64,000 bases of DNA from contig CM059562.1 in the NCBI GenBank assembly GCA_030386875.1, positions 68,508,201-68,572,200 on the forward strand, in the 5' to 3' direction. A model generated the notes under the pieces. That model was not told where the DNA came from, searched no databases, and was given only the letters and a program-made list of their open reading frames with translations. This stretch comes from Morinoia aosen (taxonomy: Eukaryota > Arthropoda > Malacostraca > Amphipoda > Talitridae). The position numbers and the translations under genes were made by a program. Below are positions 1 to 13,900 of the stretch, piece after piece (the stretch's first letter is position 1; every line of letters starts with the position of its first letter).

Positions 1-1245
1 TTTTCCTTCATCCCTACATGTTTTCCTTCATCCCTACATGTTTTCCTTCATCCCTACATGTTTTCCTTCATCCCTACATGTTTTCCTTCATCCCTACATG
101 TTTTCCTTCATCTCTACATGTTTTCCTTCATCTCTACATGTTTTCCTTCATCTCTACATGTTTTCCTTCATCCCTGCAAGTTTTCCTTCATCCCTACATG
201 TTTTCCTTCATCCCTACATGTTTTCCTTCATCCCTACATGTTTTCCTTCATCCCTACATGTTTTCCTTCATCCCTACATGTTTTCCTTCATCCCTACATG
301 TTTTCCTTCATCCCTACATGTTTTCCTTCATCCCTACATGTTTTCCTTCATCCCTACATGTTTTCCTTCATCCCTACATGTTTTCCTTCATCCCTACATG
401 TTTTCCTTCATCCCTACATGTTTTCCTTCATCCCTACATGTTTTCCTTCATCCCTACATGTTTTCCTTCATCTCTACATGTTTTCCTTCATCCCTACATG
501 TTTTCCTTCATCCCTACATGTTTTCCTTCATCCCTACATGTTTTCCTTCATCCCTACATGTTTTCCTTCATCCCTACATGTTTTCCTTCATCCCTACATG
601 TTTTCCTTCATCCCTACATGTTTTCCTTCATCCCTACATGTTTTTCTTCATCCCTACATGTTTTTCTTCATCCCTACATGTTTTTCTTCATCCCTACATG
701 TTTTTCTTCATCCCTACATGTTTTTCTTCATCCCTACATGTTTTTCTTCATCCCTACATGTTTTTCTTCATCCCTACATGTTTTCCTTCATCCCTACATG
801 TTTTCCTTCATCCCTACATGTTTTCCTTCATCCCTACATGTTTTTCTTCATCCCTACATGTTTTTCTTCATCCCTACATGTTTTTCTTCATCCCTACATG
901 TTTTTCTTCATCCCTACATGTTTTTCTTCATCCCTACATGTTTTTCTTCATCCCTACATGTTTTTCTTCATCCCTACATGTTTTTCTTCATCCCTACATG
1001 TTTTTCTTCATCCCTACATGTTTTTCTTCATCCCTACATGTTTTTCTTCATCCCTACATGTTTTTCTTCATCCCTACATGTTTTTCTTCATCCCTACATG
1101 TTTTTCTTCATCCCTACATGTTTTTCTTCATCCCTACATGTTTTTCTTCATCCCTACATGTTTTTCTTCATCCCTACATGTTTTTCTTCATCCCTACATG
1201 TTTTCCTTCATCCCTACATGTTTTCCTTCATCCTTGTTCGTTTTT
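1..1245. repeat. 20-bp minisatellite array (~62 units)
   Basis: Head-to-tail copies of a 20-bp unit (ttttccttcatccctacatg) fill the left edge and probably continue outside the window. Two main variants differ by C/T at the fifth base: C-type units run to about 640, T-type to about 780, three C-type units follow, then T-type to about 1200. The plus strand is pyrimidine-rich and almost free of AG. It most likely lies in the intron just upstream of the first visible Mth exon. Because 20 is not a multiple of 3 and no unit contains a stop, all three plus frames stay open; none is a gene. Confidence 0.97.
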
Positions 1246-1385
1246 ATTTAGTCCTTACATTATCCTAACATGCTACCGTACCTTATATTCATATCTGAAT
1301 GCTCTCCTCCATCCTTACATTGTCTCCTTCCCCTCAACACGCCTGTTTCTGTGCCACCATAATTTCTGACTTCATGCTCGTCATA

Positions 1386-1645
1386 GCCGTGTGGCTTTCG
1401 GACCCGCCTCCGTGCGGGCAAACTCGGGTTCGAGTCACAGTGCTGGTGACGATTTTCTCTGTTGGGTATAGGGGAAAAATTCCAAGCACAATACCCCACT
1501 CTACCCAGGTGTCTGAAATGGATACCGGTCTTGACCAGGGGAAAGCGTCATGGCGTCCTGGTGTTAGTTATAAGGCATCTGAATATCCAATGTACAAGGT
1601 GATATGTATCAGGCTTAAATTTGAAATTAGCATCCGTAGATGCCT
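1386..1645 (+). mobile_element. tRNA-derived SINE-like element
   Basis: A tRNA-like head carries a recognisable RNA polymerase III B box (GGTTCGAGTC at 1427-1436) and, about 35 bp upstream, an A-box-like segment (GTGGCTTTCGG near 1391-1401). A tRNA-unrelated body follows. This arrangement is typical of tRNA-derived SINEs. It ends close to the splice acceptor of the first visible Mth exon. No poly(A) tail or target duplication was identified, so the right end is approximate. A degraded tRNA pseudogene is the alternative. Confidence 0.5.
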
Positions 1646-1669
1646 TCATTATTATTCTCCGGCGCCCAG

Positions 1670-1910
1670 GAGGAAGGCACCAGTCACCAGAGCTTCAAAC
1701 TGGCGGTGTACCCCGCGTGCCTGATCGTGAGCGCTATTTTTATGCTCCTGACGGTGCTCGTGTACGCTCTGGTGAAGGAACTACGCTGCGACCAGCTCTC
1801 CATCTGCTTCATGTGCAGCATCGGCATGCTGGCCCTCGCCAACATTTGCATGGTCGTCAGCATGTGGGGCATCGAGAGTCTCATCACCGCTCCCGCCTGT
1901 ATTGTGCTCG
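1670..1910 (+). CDS. Mth-like GPCR exon: TM1-TM2
   Basis: First exon visible in the window, entered at phase 0 after CCCAG and left at phase 1 (CTCG, then GTGGGT). It encodes residues 1-80 of the visible part: the end of the ectodomain, TM1, the short loop with KELR, TM2, and the start of the TM3 cysteine region (ACIVL). The acceptor has only a modest pyrimidine tract, so its exact position is a little uncertain; an alternative start a few codons away cannot be excluded. Confidence 0.85.
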
Positions 1911-4900
1911 GTGGGTACACGTCCTGTGGCGTTTGTGAGGCGGGTTGGGTGATCGAGATTCGGGGTTTTGCGGGGGTACATAGCGCCTGTTATTCCGAAT
2001 ATCGTATGGTTTTAGGCTATGTTTTAGAAATTACTGTGGAAATTCCTCTGTAGGTTTTTGTTTTAACGCGTGAAAATCCTTCTCAAAACGACAAACGTGT
2101 GTATTGGCTGAATAGCTGATCGAGATATTGGATTTTGCGGGTTGCATAGTACTTGGGTAGTTTTTCCAAATATCGTGAATTTTGTTCAAGAATTTAAAGT
2201 TGAGAGTCCACTTTTTTAGGTTTTTGTTTTAACGGGTGAAAATTTTCTCAAAAAGGTGACCGTGTGTTTTCTTTCTTTTCTTTTGCGATGATTGCGTTTT
2301 TCAAATGAAGTATGTAAGTGAACAGTTGTTGTCTGTAGAGTATTGGAAACGTAGTTCATACTGTCAAATATTTGCATCCCATAATATAGCATTGAATTTA
2401 GCGGCCAGTTCTTTTCAAAATGAAGTTAAATAGTAACGCGTCAAAATCTTCTTCAGTGCTGTGAACTTTGAGCCTCTTATTAAAGTCAGGGCAAAAGAGA
2501 GGGAAAAAGACGATCGAAGCTCTTGATTTTGTTGATAATGTTCTCACGTGTAGAAACTGCGATGTTGCGCTGCTGTGGTTTTCCCTCCAGTAGCACAAGT
2601 AGAAAAAGGAAATTCAGTCTCAAGACGCAACATGTAGCTCTAGGACAGGGGCTCATAAAAACTTATTGTCCTATGTTTGGAAATCTCATACACGAGTGCT
2701 GAAAATTAAGCGTGGAACAGAGGTTAACTGTAGACCTGAAATATTTCACGCATGTACTTCCACTTTGCACGTTTCATTGACCATCTCCCCAGATATCTCC
2801 CTTATAGAATTATGAATGTACATATGTGCGTGCTGACAACTTTTTTCAGAACCACCCCGGCGCTTCATTCCAAAACAAATTCGTCAATTGATTCTCATTG
2901 CTTTTCCGTCTTACTCCTAGCATTGGCTTGAACTACATGGACATTTTTCTCCCTTTTAAACTCGGGAGTAAACTTCTTATAGCAGTGCATCTACGTACGT
3001 CACTCGGTATTTCTTGGTATTCGCACTCTACCGTTTTTTTCCTGGCGGATATTTACAGTGTCTGTCTGTTACAGCCTCTCTGTCACACTTCAGCTTCTTG
3101 TCGGCTTTCCTGTGGCTCAACGTGATCAGCATTATGGTGCTCAATTCCTTGTGGTGAGTGGTGACGGGCGGTACCGGGCGATGATATAGTGTGATGAGAT
3201 ATAGTGTGATTTGCAACATGGTGATCATTTCACTAGATGTGGCGAGTGAAAAATAAACTGCAGTTTTAAAAATCATTTCGATGAAAATTTAAAGCTCGAT
3301 CTTTACAAAACAGGTGTAAATTTTTGCGACAATGATGGGATGTAAGCGTTTCGTTTCTCCATGTTGGGGTTGGTGGGAACTTCTCCTGCTTTGACGTACA
3401 CAGCTTTGCTGAAGTTCATAGTTTGTGCTTCGTTGCCTCCTCCAAGAAAATTTTTTACTCATGCATTAGCTAGCATTTGAGGCGATGATTTCGCTGATAT
3501 ATTATTTTGTTCGGTCTTTTTGGTTACCGAAGAGCTATATTTTTTGCACACTTACGCACGCGCATATTGGCGTTATGGTTCAAGTTTCATTTGCTCATCC
3601 AAGTAGACAGGTAAGAACACAAGGATCAAGTCCTCAGTGTGTACGTCTGAATTACGTCAGAAGTTGGCGTTGCTCAGGTTGGCTTAGTTTTTCTCGGTGG
3701 TTTTGTGACCTGCATAAATTTATGCGAAGCAAAAACGACCTCCTAGACGATGTCATCGCTCTCCCGTCCCCCCAAGCTCTTTGGAAAAGTTAAACCACTT
3801 TCGGTTCTTGCTTTTTTTTAGCGTTTTTTTTTGCAACTTTCAAGAAGTAATCGCATGGTGATTTGATTGTGTCACGGGCAGAAAAAAAGAATGGTTCCTT
3901 AGCGGTTATTATTTTATGAAAAAGGCAAAACTGAGTTACCTTCAGACACTTCAATAGCCATTAGGAAATAGTGTTTTGAACTCTCCAGGTTGAATAATTT
4001 ACTAAATTGTTAAAATGGAAATGTAGTTCACAAGCTAGTGTAAGTGCATGTATAAGAACGTCAGACTTTCAATTTGAATTAATTTTCATAAATAACATTC
4101 CACAATAAATTGAAGAATGCTTCTAGTTTCATTGCAATCGAAAACAAAAATACCAAAAAAGTTGAGTGGAATGCATCCCTTGCAAAAAGTATAAAACATT
4201 AAATTTACATCGTTGACTAACTGAAAAGGGTAAAAATGGTATAGTTTAGAGTTTCAAGGTAAAGGGTTACTATTTTCGTAGAGCCTGTACTGAAGTAGCA
4301 AGAAACGTAAGAAAACAAAACACAAGGAAGGCAAGAAGCAGCAGCTCAACACAAGAAAAAGGTTTCTACCCAAGGAAATCCGTCATTCCAGTAGCGTGTA
4401 GTTTCGAATTCATAACTCAGCCTCCCAGCAGATATGTACGCGTCCAGCTGAGCGCAGAGGCGCACAAAGAAGCGCGCAATTCAGCCCTGGAAGTGTCAGA
4501 CTCGCAGCTCCACTTTCGGAGACGCCGTTCAAATGCCCCGTAAATTTCTAGGAGTCTCGGACGCGTTTCTTGCTCGTCATTTTTGATGTTCAGAAGAAGG
4601 ACAAGATTGAAAGGAGGCGTTCTTTTATTCGGCCGAGATTTTCTTGGGCTGATTCTTTGGAGCGGCAGCGAGCTAAAAAATCTTCATTAGCATGTGAGAG
4701 ATGCACGCCGCGCCGTGAACGAAAGAAGTAAATACTTGCGTTCTTTTCCGCGTCCAGAGTTGCTTGAAATGAGAGCTGGTGTTGTGTTTTCCGAATACGT
4801 TTACTGAGGGTTATGAAAAGAAACATGAATTGTAATTTGCTTCTTGAGAGTGAGCAATTTTGGATTACGGACGTCGCTGTTGCTGATGCTGCTTATGCTG

Positions 4901-7900
4901 CTTTCATAAGAAATGTTGGAACTTTTCATCGCGGTTCAGAAGTGCTCTACGATTTTTAACAATGAGATGTGAACCCTGAATGCTGCTTTCCGAACGAAAA
5001 TTCTTTTGTCTACTAGGAAGAAAATGGGAGAGTTTAGGAGCTTTCCACGGACTTAGTGAAACTTATAAATGTTTTTTCTTGTAACAAAATTTCTTAACAA
5101 TCGGTAAAAACGTTTGAAATCATCGGATTTTCTTTTTGGCAGACGTTAAATTCTACCATCAATAAGAAACCAATTTTATGCTGGAAATAAATGCATGGTG
5201 AGTGATACAAGTGGGTAGATTTGAATATTTGAAAAATGGTGATCTATGTGAAAGCGTTCATGGATATTTCAGATGAGTTTGTCTTCAGTCGTGAATTAAA
5301 GCTATAAAATTAAGAAAAAATCATGTAACTTGACGGTGAAAAATGATTTGGGCTCGTAGAGTCTCGTAAAAGTAATATTATGTTCAAAAATATTTCTGAA
5401 AATATACTCCCCTCAGAGGGGTACAAGTATTATATCAATAGGAATTAACCCTCTCGACGGGAAAATATGAAGTCCCGCGCTGAGAGTTGAGTAGGTCTTT
5501 TTTTGTTGAATTTTTTGTGTGTGTTTGTGGTTAAGGGCCATTTTTTCGGTTTACTGCTATCTTGTTTTCCAGTGCCTCTGAATTTCTTCTTCAACTTTTA
5601 TTTTCTGTCAAAACCTTCCTTCTTAATTTACTTTTTCTACGCGCACGAGATCCTGTGCGGGAACACACCTTGTGCAGATGCTCCACGTACCCTTAACTTC
5701 TTGCTAAACGGTGCCTCAATCTTCTCCTCTCTATGAACGTCTTTGTCGGGGTAAGGGGGGCTGAAACTAACATATCAATCTCTGATTATACTGCCGGTAA
5801 CTGTGTTTGTACAAAGTTTGGAGGCGTTATACGTGAAAAATTTCTAACTAAATCAGAAAATAATTTTATTCGAGTTCCCCTCAGGGGAATACAGATATTG
5901 TATCTATGAGAATTAGCGCTCCCAGGGGGACTATGTGAGGGCCTGAGCTAAAGGTTAGGTAGGCTTCCTTTTGTTGTAATAAAATAGGTTTTTGTTTTGT
6001 TACGGACCATCTTTTTTCGGTTCACTGCTGTCCTGTTTTTCAGCACCTACTACTTTCTTCTTCAACTTTTTTCTTGTTTCATGAACTTCTTTCCTAGCTT
6101 ACTGTTTCTGTGCACCTTCCCTCAACTCCATGCTAAATGGTGCCTTCCTCTTTCCTCTCTTGGAACATCTTTGTCGTGGTTAAGGGAGGCTAAAACTTTC
6201 TTATATAATAATTTTATTCGAGTTCTAAACATTTCATTCTAAACATTTCATTTTCACTCATGCCTGGATTGGGAAAATCTTGGTGAAAATAGTGCCGCTC
6301 CATATGGAAATGTTTCCGCTCAATGTCCGATATTATGCATGACTCCACGTATATTTACTTTATAAACTGACCGTAACTATCATTTGCAGTCAAAATTTGA
6401 AGTAAAATGCTAGTGCAAGAAGGGCTTTGTATCATTTTATGTAGAATGCACATCATTCACTTCAGTTAACATTCAAAACAATACCCGAGACATCTTATCT
6501 ATTTCAAATCTTGAATCAGAGCAACTTTGCTTAATTACCATTATGGATTTCTCCTTTCTGTTTTGATGTCGATAATAATGTTCAAATGAATCAGTTATGT
6601 CATTCAACTTCCGCTTGTAACTTACGCTACCATGGTTAAGAACTCAAAATTTGGATCTTTACAACAAGCATAATTTTTCAAAACGATGCTGCATCAGTGT
6701 TAATAAAATCACAAAAGCATTATATAAAAACATTTACTCTTGGCATTCAGACCAGCTGGTTTCGACTAAAACAATGTCATTATCAATGAATACCATCTGT
6801 AAAGAGAAAAAAACATAAACACCGTTTATTTGAAGTAGAGAAATATATAACAGTGAAATATAAAGAAATTCTAAGATATAGTGAATAGAGGAGCGGCAGA
6901 TTGGTCAATATTTAAAACAAGCCTAAGTTTAAAAATGTACAATGATTCTAAAATTCGCAAATCAGTATTAGAAGTACAATCTAAAATTTTAAAATGATTC
7001 AGAGTTAGAGGATGATTGGTGTTGTCACAGTGCTGTCTAGGGGATGAATGAGGTGCGACTGAAAGCGGGAGTTTGGTTCGGAAAGATTTGCCCAAATGTT
7101 GGTAGAACCTAATGGCGGACTGTTTTTGCGTACTCCCAATGTAGGAGCTCTGGCAAGCTCCGCATTGAAATTCATAAATAATATTGGAGAGTAACACAGA
7201 AGGCAGCCTGTCTTTGAATTGAAAAAAGTTTTTAATAGAGTGATTATTCTTTAATGATATATGGAAATCCAAATGTGGGTAATACTTCGCTAAAACATTA
7301 CTAAAATATTTGGTCATTGAGTATGAATTTGGACCAATGAATGGCAGTGATACGAATATCTTCCGCTTATCCACTGTGAAAACCGGAGGTTTCGGTACAA
7401 AAATTTTGTTAAGGAATTTACGAAAAATATTATCGAACATCGTATGTGGGTAACCATTATTTTTAAAATAGGCCCGGAGGATATCAGCTTCTTGTGAAAA
7501 AATGCTGAGGGAAGATGACAATGAATATGCTCTATGAATAAGCGTTTTGATACTATTGATTTTGAATATCATTGGGAAGAAACTGGAAAAACTGCACCCT
7601 AGACCAGTAAAAGTGGGCTTCCGATAGATTGAAGTGGAAAAAGTTGCATTAGATTTTTGAACTTTGACATCTAAAAACGCTAGAGAGTTGTTTGATTCGC
7701 TTTCCATAGTAAAATTTATATTCGGATGATACGTATTTACAGTGTTGATTTTGCATTTATTTTGGATTTAACCTTATGATAATTTCGAATATTAATTTCA
7801 GTGTCTAACTTCAATGTATTTTTAACAGCCTCTATTTCGGCCATTTCGATAATCAGCACCCGAGTAGCTTGAGCTATTATGGTAGCGAAGTGAAACGCTT

Positions 7901-10900
7901 ACGGAATTTTATGCCTACGGAATTTACGTTCTAAATTTTATGACCAATTAAGCTGCGGCTTTGATGACAGTCGTAAACTGCCCCAATTACGCCATGCAGG
8001 CCTTCCTTATATGTACAAGACCACCAGCGCAGTTTGCCTAATTTATCGTTTAGAAATTTATCGGCTCAGAATTTATCACTGCGTTCAGTTACGCATTTTG
8101 CGCCAAAGCTGAGAATCACAAACGGGCGAGCGTTATGTGCGTGGATTTTTTTTCTGAAAATCAGTTAAACATTTCGTAAAGTCAACACTCGTTTTCAACT
8201 CGAAACTTGATCTTCTATTTAACGCAGAATTGTCATACCCATCTCCAAGGGGGAAACATGTGAGGGCCCGAGCTGAGAGTTAGGTGGGCCTTCTTTTCGT
8301 TGAAATAAAATACTTTTGTTATGTTAAGGACCATCTCTATTTCGGTTCACTGTTGCCCTTTTTTTCAGACCTACTACTATCTTCTTCAACTTTGATCTTG
8401 TTTCATAATCTTCTTTTTCAACTTTCTGTTTCTATGCCCTCTCTGCATAGATTCTGCGTTCCCTTATCACCATACTAAATAGTGCCTTCCTCCTTCCTCT
8501 CTTCGATACGCTCTTTTTTGTAGCGGTTAGGGAGGCTTAAACTAGCTTATAATCTAATCTTTTCATTGCCTTTCGCGCTAAAATATCTAAATTTTCAAAC
8601 ATTTATTGAGTTTTTAGATTACGTTTCATTCCAAGTTAGAGGGTACAATTTTTAAATGACTGCTTTTACAATTTAAATGAAGGCACAACACGTTGCCTAA
8701 TATAAAAGAAACATGTTAATTCATCAGAAGCATGAAATTATTAAATTCGCCTGATTATGTACACTTTGTTGTATTTATATTCTTTATCATGAAAGTAACA
8801 AACTCATTTTATTTTTAGTGTATTTATCTCTATTACGGTGCGCATAAATTTTAAAAAAATTTTGGGGAATTTTATTATTGTGTTCAGAAATGAGCCCGAA
8901 GAACAAATTAAAAGTAGTAGATATTCTTGAGATCTTTCCATAAGCTGTCAGTCATTCACTGAACAAAATAAAGCAGCATTGGTTGTGGACATTTGCTGGC
9001 AGAATTGCTTGATTTTATTTTTCTACTTCCTTATCAACGACTGAAAAGGTCAGTGCGTTTCCGATTGGTGCACTGTACCCCGACTGCTTTCACTTCTACA
9101 GCGCGTTTTTCTTTCTTTCAGTGCTTAGAGACCGTTCATTGGTTTCAATACTTTTTCCGACAAGATGTGCGCAATTGCTTCAGTATCATTTAATTGAAGT
9201 CTTCCTCTCCCAATCGTCTAAAAAATGCTTTTCCAGGTTTCGTCAGTCGTATTCGGTCTTTTCCTTAAAGATTGTTCTATTTCCATTCGTGTTTCTTTGG
9301 TGCAGTTCTGCTGTTGTTCCCATTATGGTTGAGATTTCAGCGGCTCAGAAATGCCGCACTCGGCTAGAATATGAAAATCTCGCTCAATCAGACCAAAGCT
9401 CTCGGCCTTGTTGTGGTTGTGTCAGTGTTCTGCCAGCCTGGCCACTTATTCAAAAGATGCACGATCACATGATGATAGGCCTGAAAGCCTGTGTGTATCT
9501 AAACGGTGTTCATGAGGTTTTGTATCCGACTTTGAACACTGCAAAATAATGAAAATTGACCTCCGTTCAACCTTACTATATGTATAGTCGTGAGTAGGAA
9601 ATGAAAGAAGGAGAATACAATAGGAAGTACGTATACACTGATTTGGGATAGGCAACAATTACTCGCCATTTCGGAACTCTACTCTGCAACACTTCTAATT
9701 GTTTTGTTTATGCATGCTATCATGCTTACTAGCGTCCATAGCTCGTCAAAAATAACGGGATTCGATAATCTTGTGAAACTCGTATCTCAGATACGGCCAT
9801 TAAGCACATCCAGCTTGATTCCAGTGTGACAAATTAATAGTCTCTTGCTATCATATATTAACTTTAATATTCCTCTCTTATGTAAACCTTTGAGAACGTG
9901 ACGGGGAGACCAACCAACCAAGCGAGCAACCATTCGTGTCTTATTATTTAGTGGAAGAGTGGTGAGGGCGATTATGCCGGGAGACAAGGTAGTGCTGCCT
10001 TCAGGGAATATTTTGGATCTGCCAAGACTGAAAGGATGATTGCGTAGGTAAAAAGGATTTGCTCTTAATGTTCTGCACTGCTGCCACTATGTTGTGCCTT
10101 CCTCGTGTGCTTTAGTGCTGCCGAATCTTCGAATGCAGCGTTGAAGTTTAGTGGATGCTGCTAGTGTGAACCTCGTGCACTGGATCAATTTGTTAATTTA
10201 ATAGGATCTGATCTAATATGATAGATATTTTGTGCTCTGGCTGCTCAATATAGTTATTTTGGCATGATATTGGGCCATTTTGTGTAATATCGACATTGCT
10301 TCTTGCTTAAGTAACGTTATAACTATTTGTTATATTTTCCTCGGGAAGTTTTTATTTTCCCGTCAAGTTTTACTCAGCGCTCCAAGGAGGAAAACTTGAG
10401 ATCCCGAGCTGAAAGTTAGGCTGGCCTTCTTTTTGTTGATATGTAATAGGGTTTTTGTTTTGTCAAGGATTATTTCGTCGGTTCACCACAGTCTTTTTTT
10501 TTCTGCTCCTATTACTTTCTTCTTCAACTTTCATCTCGTTTCACGAAATTTCTTCTCAACTTACCATTTCTACGCGCAGGAGATATTGTATAGAAACACA
10601 CCAAATAAATAGGTTTCGCGTTTTCTCAACCCATACTAAACAGTGCTTTTCAACATTTTTTCGGGGTTAGGGAAGTTTACAAGAAACTTACGAGCGATCT
10701 AAGCACCATCATTTCCTTGTATTAGAGTAATTTATCTTATTCGTGCCTAAACAAGTTCATATTTTATCTAGTCCTCAAGTTTTAGCCTTACTTTTCTCTG
10801 ATGACTTTATCAGGAGGTCTGGGTCGCCGAGTTCGTGCAAAGGCTGCGGTGTGCAGTTCTATTGGAAATGCCTCTACTGCTTCGGTGTGGCCGGACTCAT

Positions 10901-13900
10901 CGCCGCTGCCGCTCTTATCCGCCAACTCGTTCCGGCTTTCCACGGATCTGTGCTGCCGGCCCCGCACTTTGGGGCGGTGTCGTGCTGGTTCGCAAGTACG
11001 TCATGTTTTGCAGGATGAAGAAATAGTTGAGAATTTTATTTTGAACATCGCATACAATTGTGCAAATATGTGTTATTTCGTAAGTACGTCAAACTTTGCA
11101 GGCTCTTACTCGTGAAAATAGTTCAGAATTTTGTTGTTGAGCACCGTATAAAATTTTGCAACTGCGTGTCATTTGAAAAATTGCTTTGTTGGGCTTAGTG
11201 CTGTCTGGCGTGCAATAGCGTGCTGGATGCAGCGTAAATAATTTCTTTACTCTGACAGTCGGCCATAATATTCACTATTGTAGAAAATTAAGTAGAGGAT
11301 GCCGACCTTACTAAAATGACTTCATACATGAAGAGGAAGAAGAGGGATTCAATCGTAGCGTCGATTGTTATTTTTCGGTTCCAAATTTACAATCTGTATT
11401 TTTCAGCTAAAGAAATAAAATTTGAAAAATTGGAAAAATTTAAACATACGCATTTTGTTAAAAATATAGTTCATAGTAAATGTATTAAGTTTCTTCATGC
11501 GAACAACAATCAAACTCGAGCTTTAGATTCACGTTGTAAGCGAGAACGATGAAATTATCAAATTTAGTATTTTACATCGTCACTTTGTCTCAAATTCATC
11601 TCTAAAATTGTGTTGGTGTTGCAGAATCGGCAGCGATGGCTGTGTATTTATTCGGTCCGATTACCATCCTGCTGGTGATCAACCTGGTCTGCTTCTGCCT
11701 CGCTTCTTTCAGGATCTGCACACTCCTGAAGCGCTCCGACCGCACCAACACACAGTTAGTGCTACCGACTCCCTCATGATATCTAGCGGACACTTTGGTC
11801 TTGAGTGCAATTTATTATTATACATACTAATGACTGAATGTATAATTTACGTAATATATGTGGTCTATATATTATATGTATAATTTACGTTATACTTATG
11901 GTATACAGTGCATGGTATAGATAATTAATGTACTATGTATGGTTTTAGCTTAACCTCAATGCTCACGCAATATTGACTCGAGTGGAATTGTTTTTACAAT
12001 CTGCGCCAGCATGCAAAAATGTCAGAATGTCAAAGTCAGAATGTCAAAGTCAGAATAAAAAATGGAAGTGAGTGAGAAAGAAAAATATAAGTTCTTCATG
12101 TGATGTCGAATGGAAATTGCACATTTCTGGAACAAGTTTTCTGCTCCAAGTTACCTAATACACCGATTTATTTTTGACCTACGAGAGCTAAAAGTACTTT
12201 TATGCAACTTCTCAGTTAAAACTCAAAAACAACGAACTAATAATGTGTAAACGAATGAAGATTTGATGCGATTTGTCTAACCTAAGATCGGGTGGCCTAT
12301 GTTTTACTTTCTGTGTTCCAGTTTCGTCCAATACCTGAAGCTCTTTTTACTGATGGGCGTATCCTGGATATTTGAAGTGATCTCCTTCTTCGTTGATGGA
12401 TCTGGCAACAGTTTTTTGTCTTACGCTTGGTGAGTTCAACATCTAAAATTCATTATAAATTTTATTGTGCACGTTAACTAGAACATTAATTTCTGCTATG
12501 CTAAACTTGAATGTTGAATATTGAAATTAAATTCTAATCGCAAATGATGGAAAATTTGACTTTTCAGAGTAGGAAGGTTTTGTCAAATTAGATAAATATA
12601 GTTTTATTACAGGTTCATTTAGTGAGGTGAAATTTATTTCCATTTTTCATTGGCCTCATCCACTAACTTATGAAAAAGAAAAGTTAATTACTGTATGTTT
12701 ATGTCCCCCTCAGGAGGATACAATTATTGTATCTATGGAAATTAGCGCTCCCAGGGGGACAATGTGAGAGCCCGAGCTGAGAGTTAGGTAGGCCTTCTTT
12801 TTGTTGAAATGAAATGTTTTTGTTATGTTGAGGACCACCTTTTTTCGGTTCACTGCTGTCCTGTTCTTCAGCTCCTACTACTTTCTTCTTCAACTTTGAC
12901 CTTATTTCATAATCTTCTTTCACAACTTACTGTTTCTATGCCCTTTCTGCGTAGATTCCGCGTTTCTTTAACTCCATACTAAATGGTGCCTTCTTCTTTC
13001 CTCTCTTTGGATCGCATTTGTTGCTGGGTAGGGAGGCTAAAACTAACGACTAATCTAATTTGCATGTTTATGCCAAACATTTAGAAGTAACTCAATAGAA
13101 GCATTTGAACTAAGGTGTCAGTTTTTCTCCGTTGATTGTTTTCATAAAATTTGGGGCAGATTTATTGGCAATTTCAAATCCTACCCTTTTCATTTCGACC
13201 TTTGTTTTTATTATTATGAAGTTATATGAGAATAGCCTTTTTTCACAAAAACCGAATGCCCCTGGGATTAAAGTTCTTGAGGTGAAAAATAATCGTAACT
13301 GGGTGACGTAAAAGTTGTGTACGTATAAGTCAAGAAGCTCAGAAACATTTCGTGTGTAACAAATGGGAAAAACCTTGAAACCACATTTTTTGCTGATTTA
13401 ATTTCGTTTGTCGGGAGATGTTTTTCATTTTGTCGGGAGATGTTTTTCTTTTTGTCGGGAGATGTTTTTCTTTTTGTCGGGAGATGTTTTTCTTTTTGTC
13501 GGGAGATGTTTTTTCATTGTGTCGGGAGATGTTTTTTCATTGTGTCGGGAGATGGTTTTTCATTTTGTCGGGAGATGGTTTTTCATTTTGTCGGGAGATG
13601 GTTTTTCATTTTGTCGGGAGATGTTTTTTCATTTTGCCGGGAGATGTTTTTTCATTTTGCCGGGAGATGTTTTTTCATTTTGCCGGGAGATGTTTTTTCA
13701 TTTTGCCGGGAGATGTTTTTTCATTTTGCCGGGAGATGTTTTTTCATTTTGTCGGGAGATGTTTTTTCATTTTGTCGGGAGATGTTTTTTCATTTTGTCG
13801 GGAGATGTTTTTTCATTTTGTCGGGAGATGTTTTTTCATTTTGTCGGGAGATGTTTTTTCATTTTGTCGGGAGATGTTTTTCATTGTGTCGGGAGATGTT

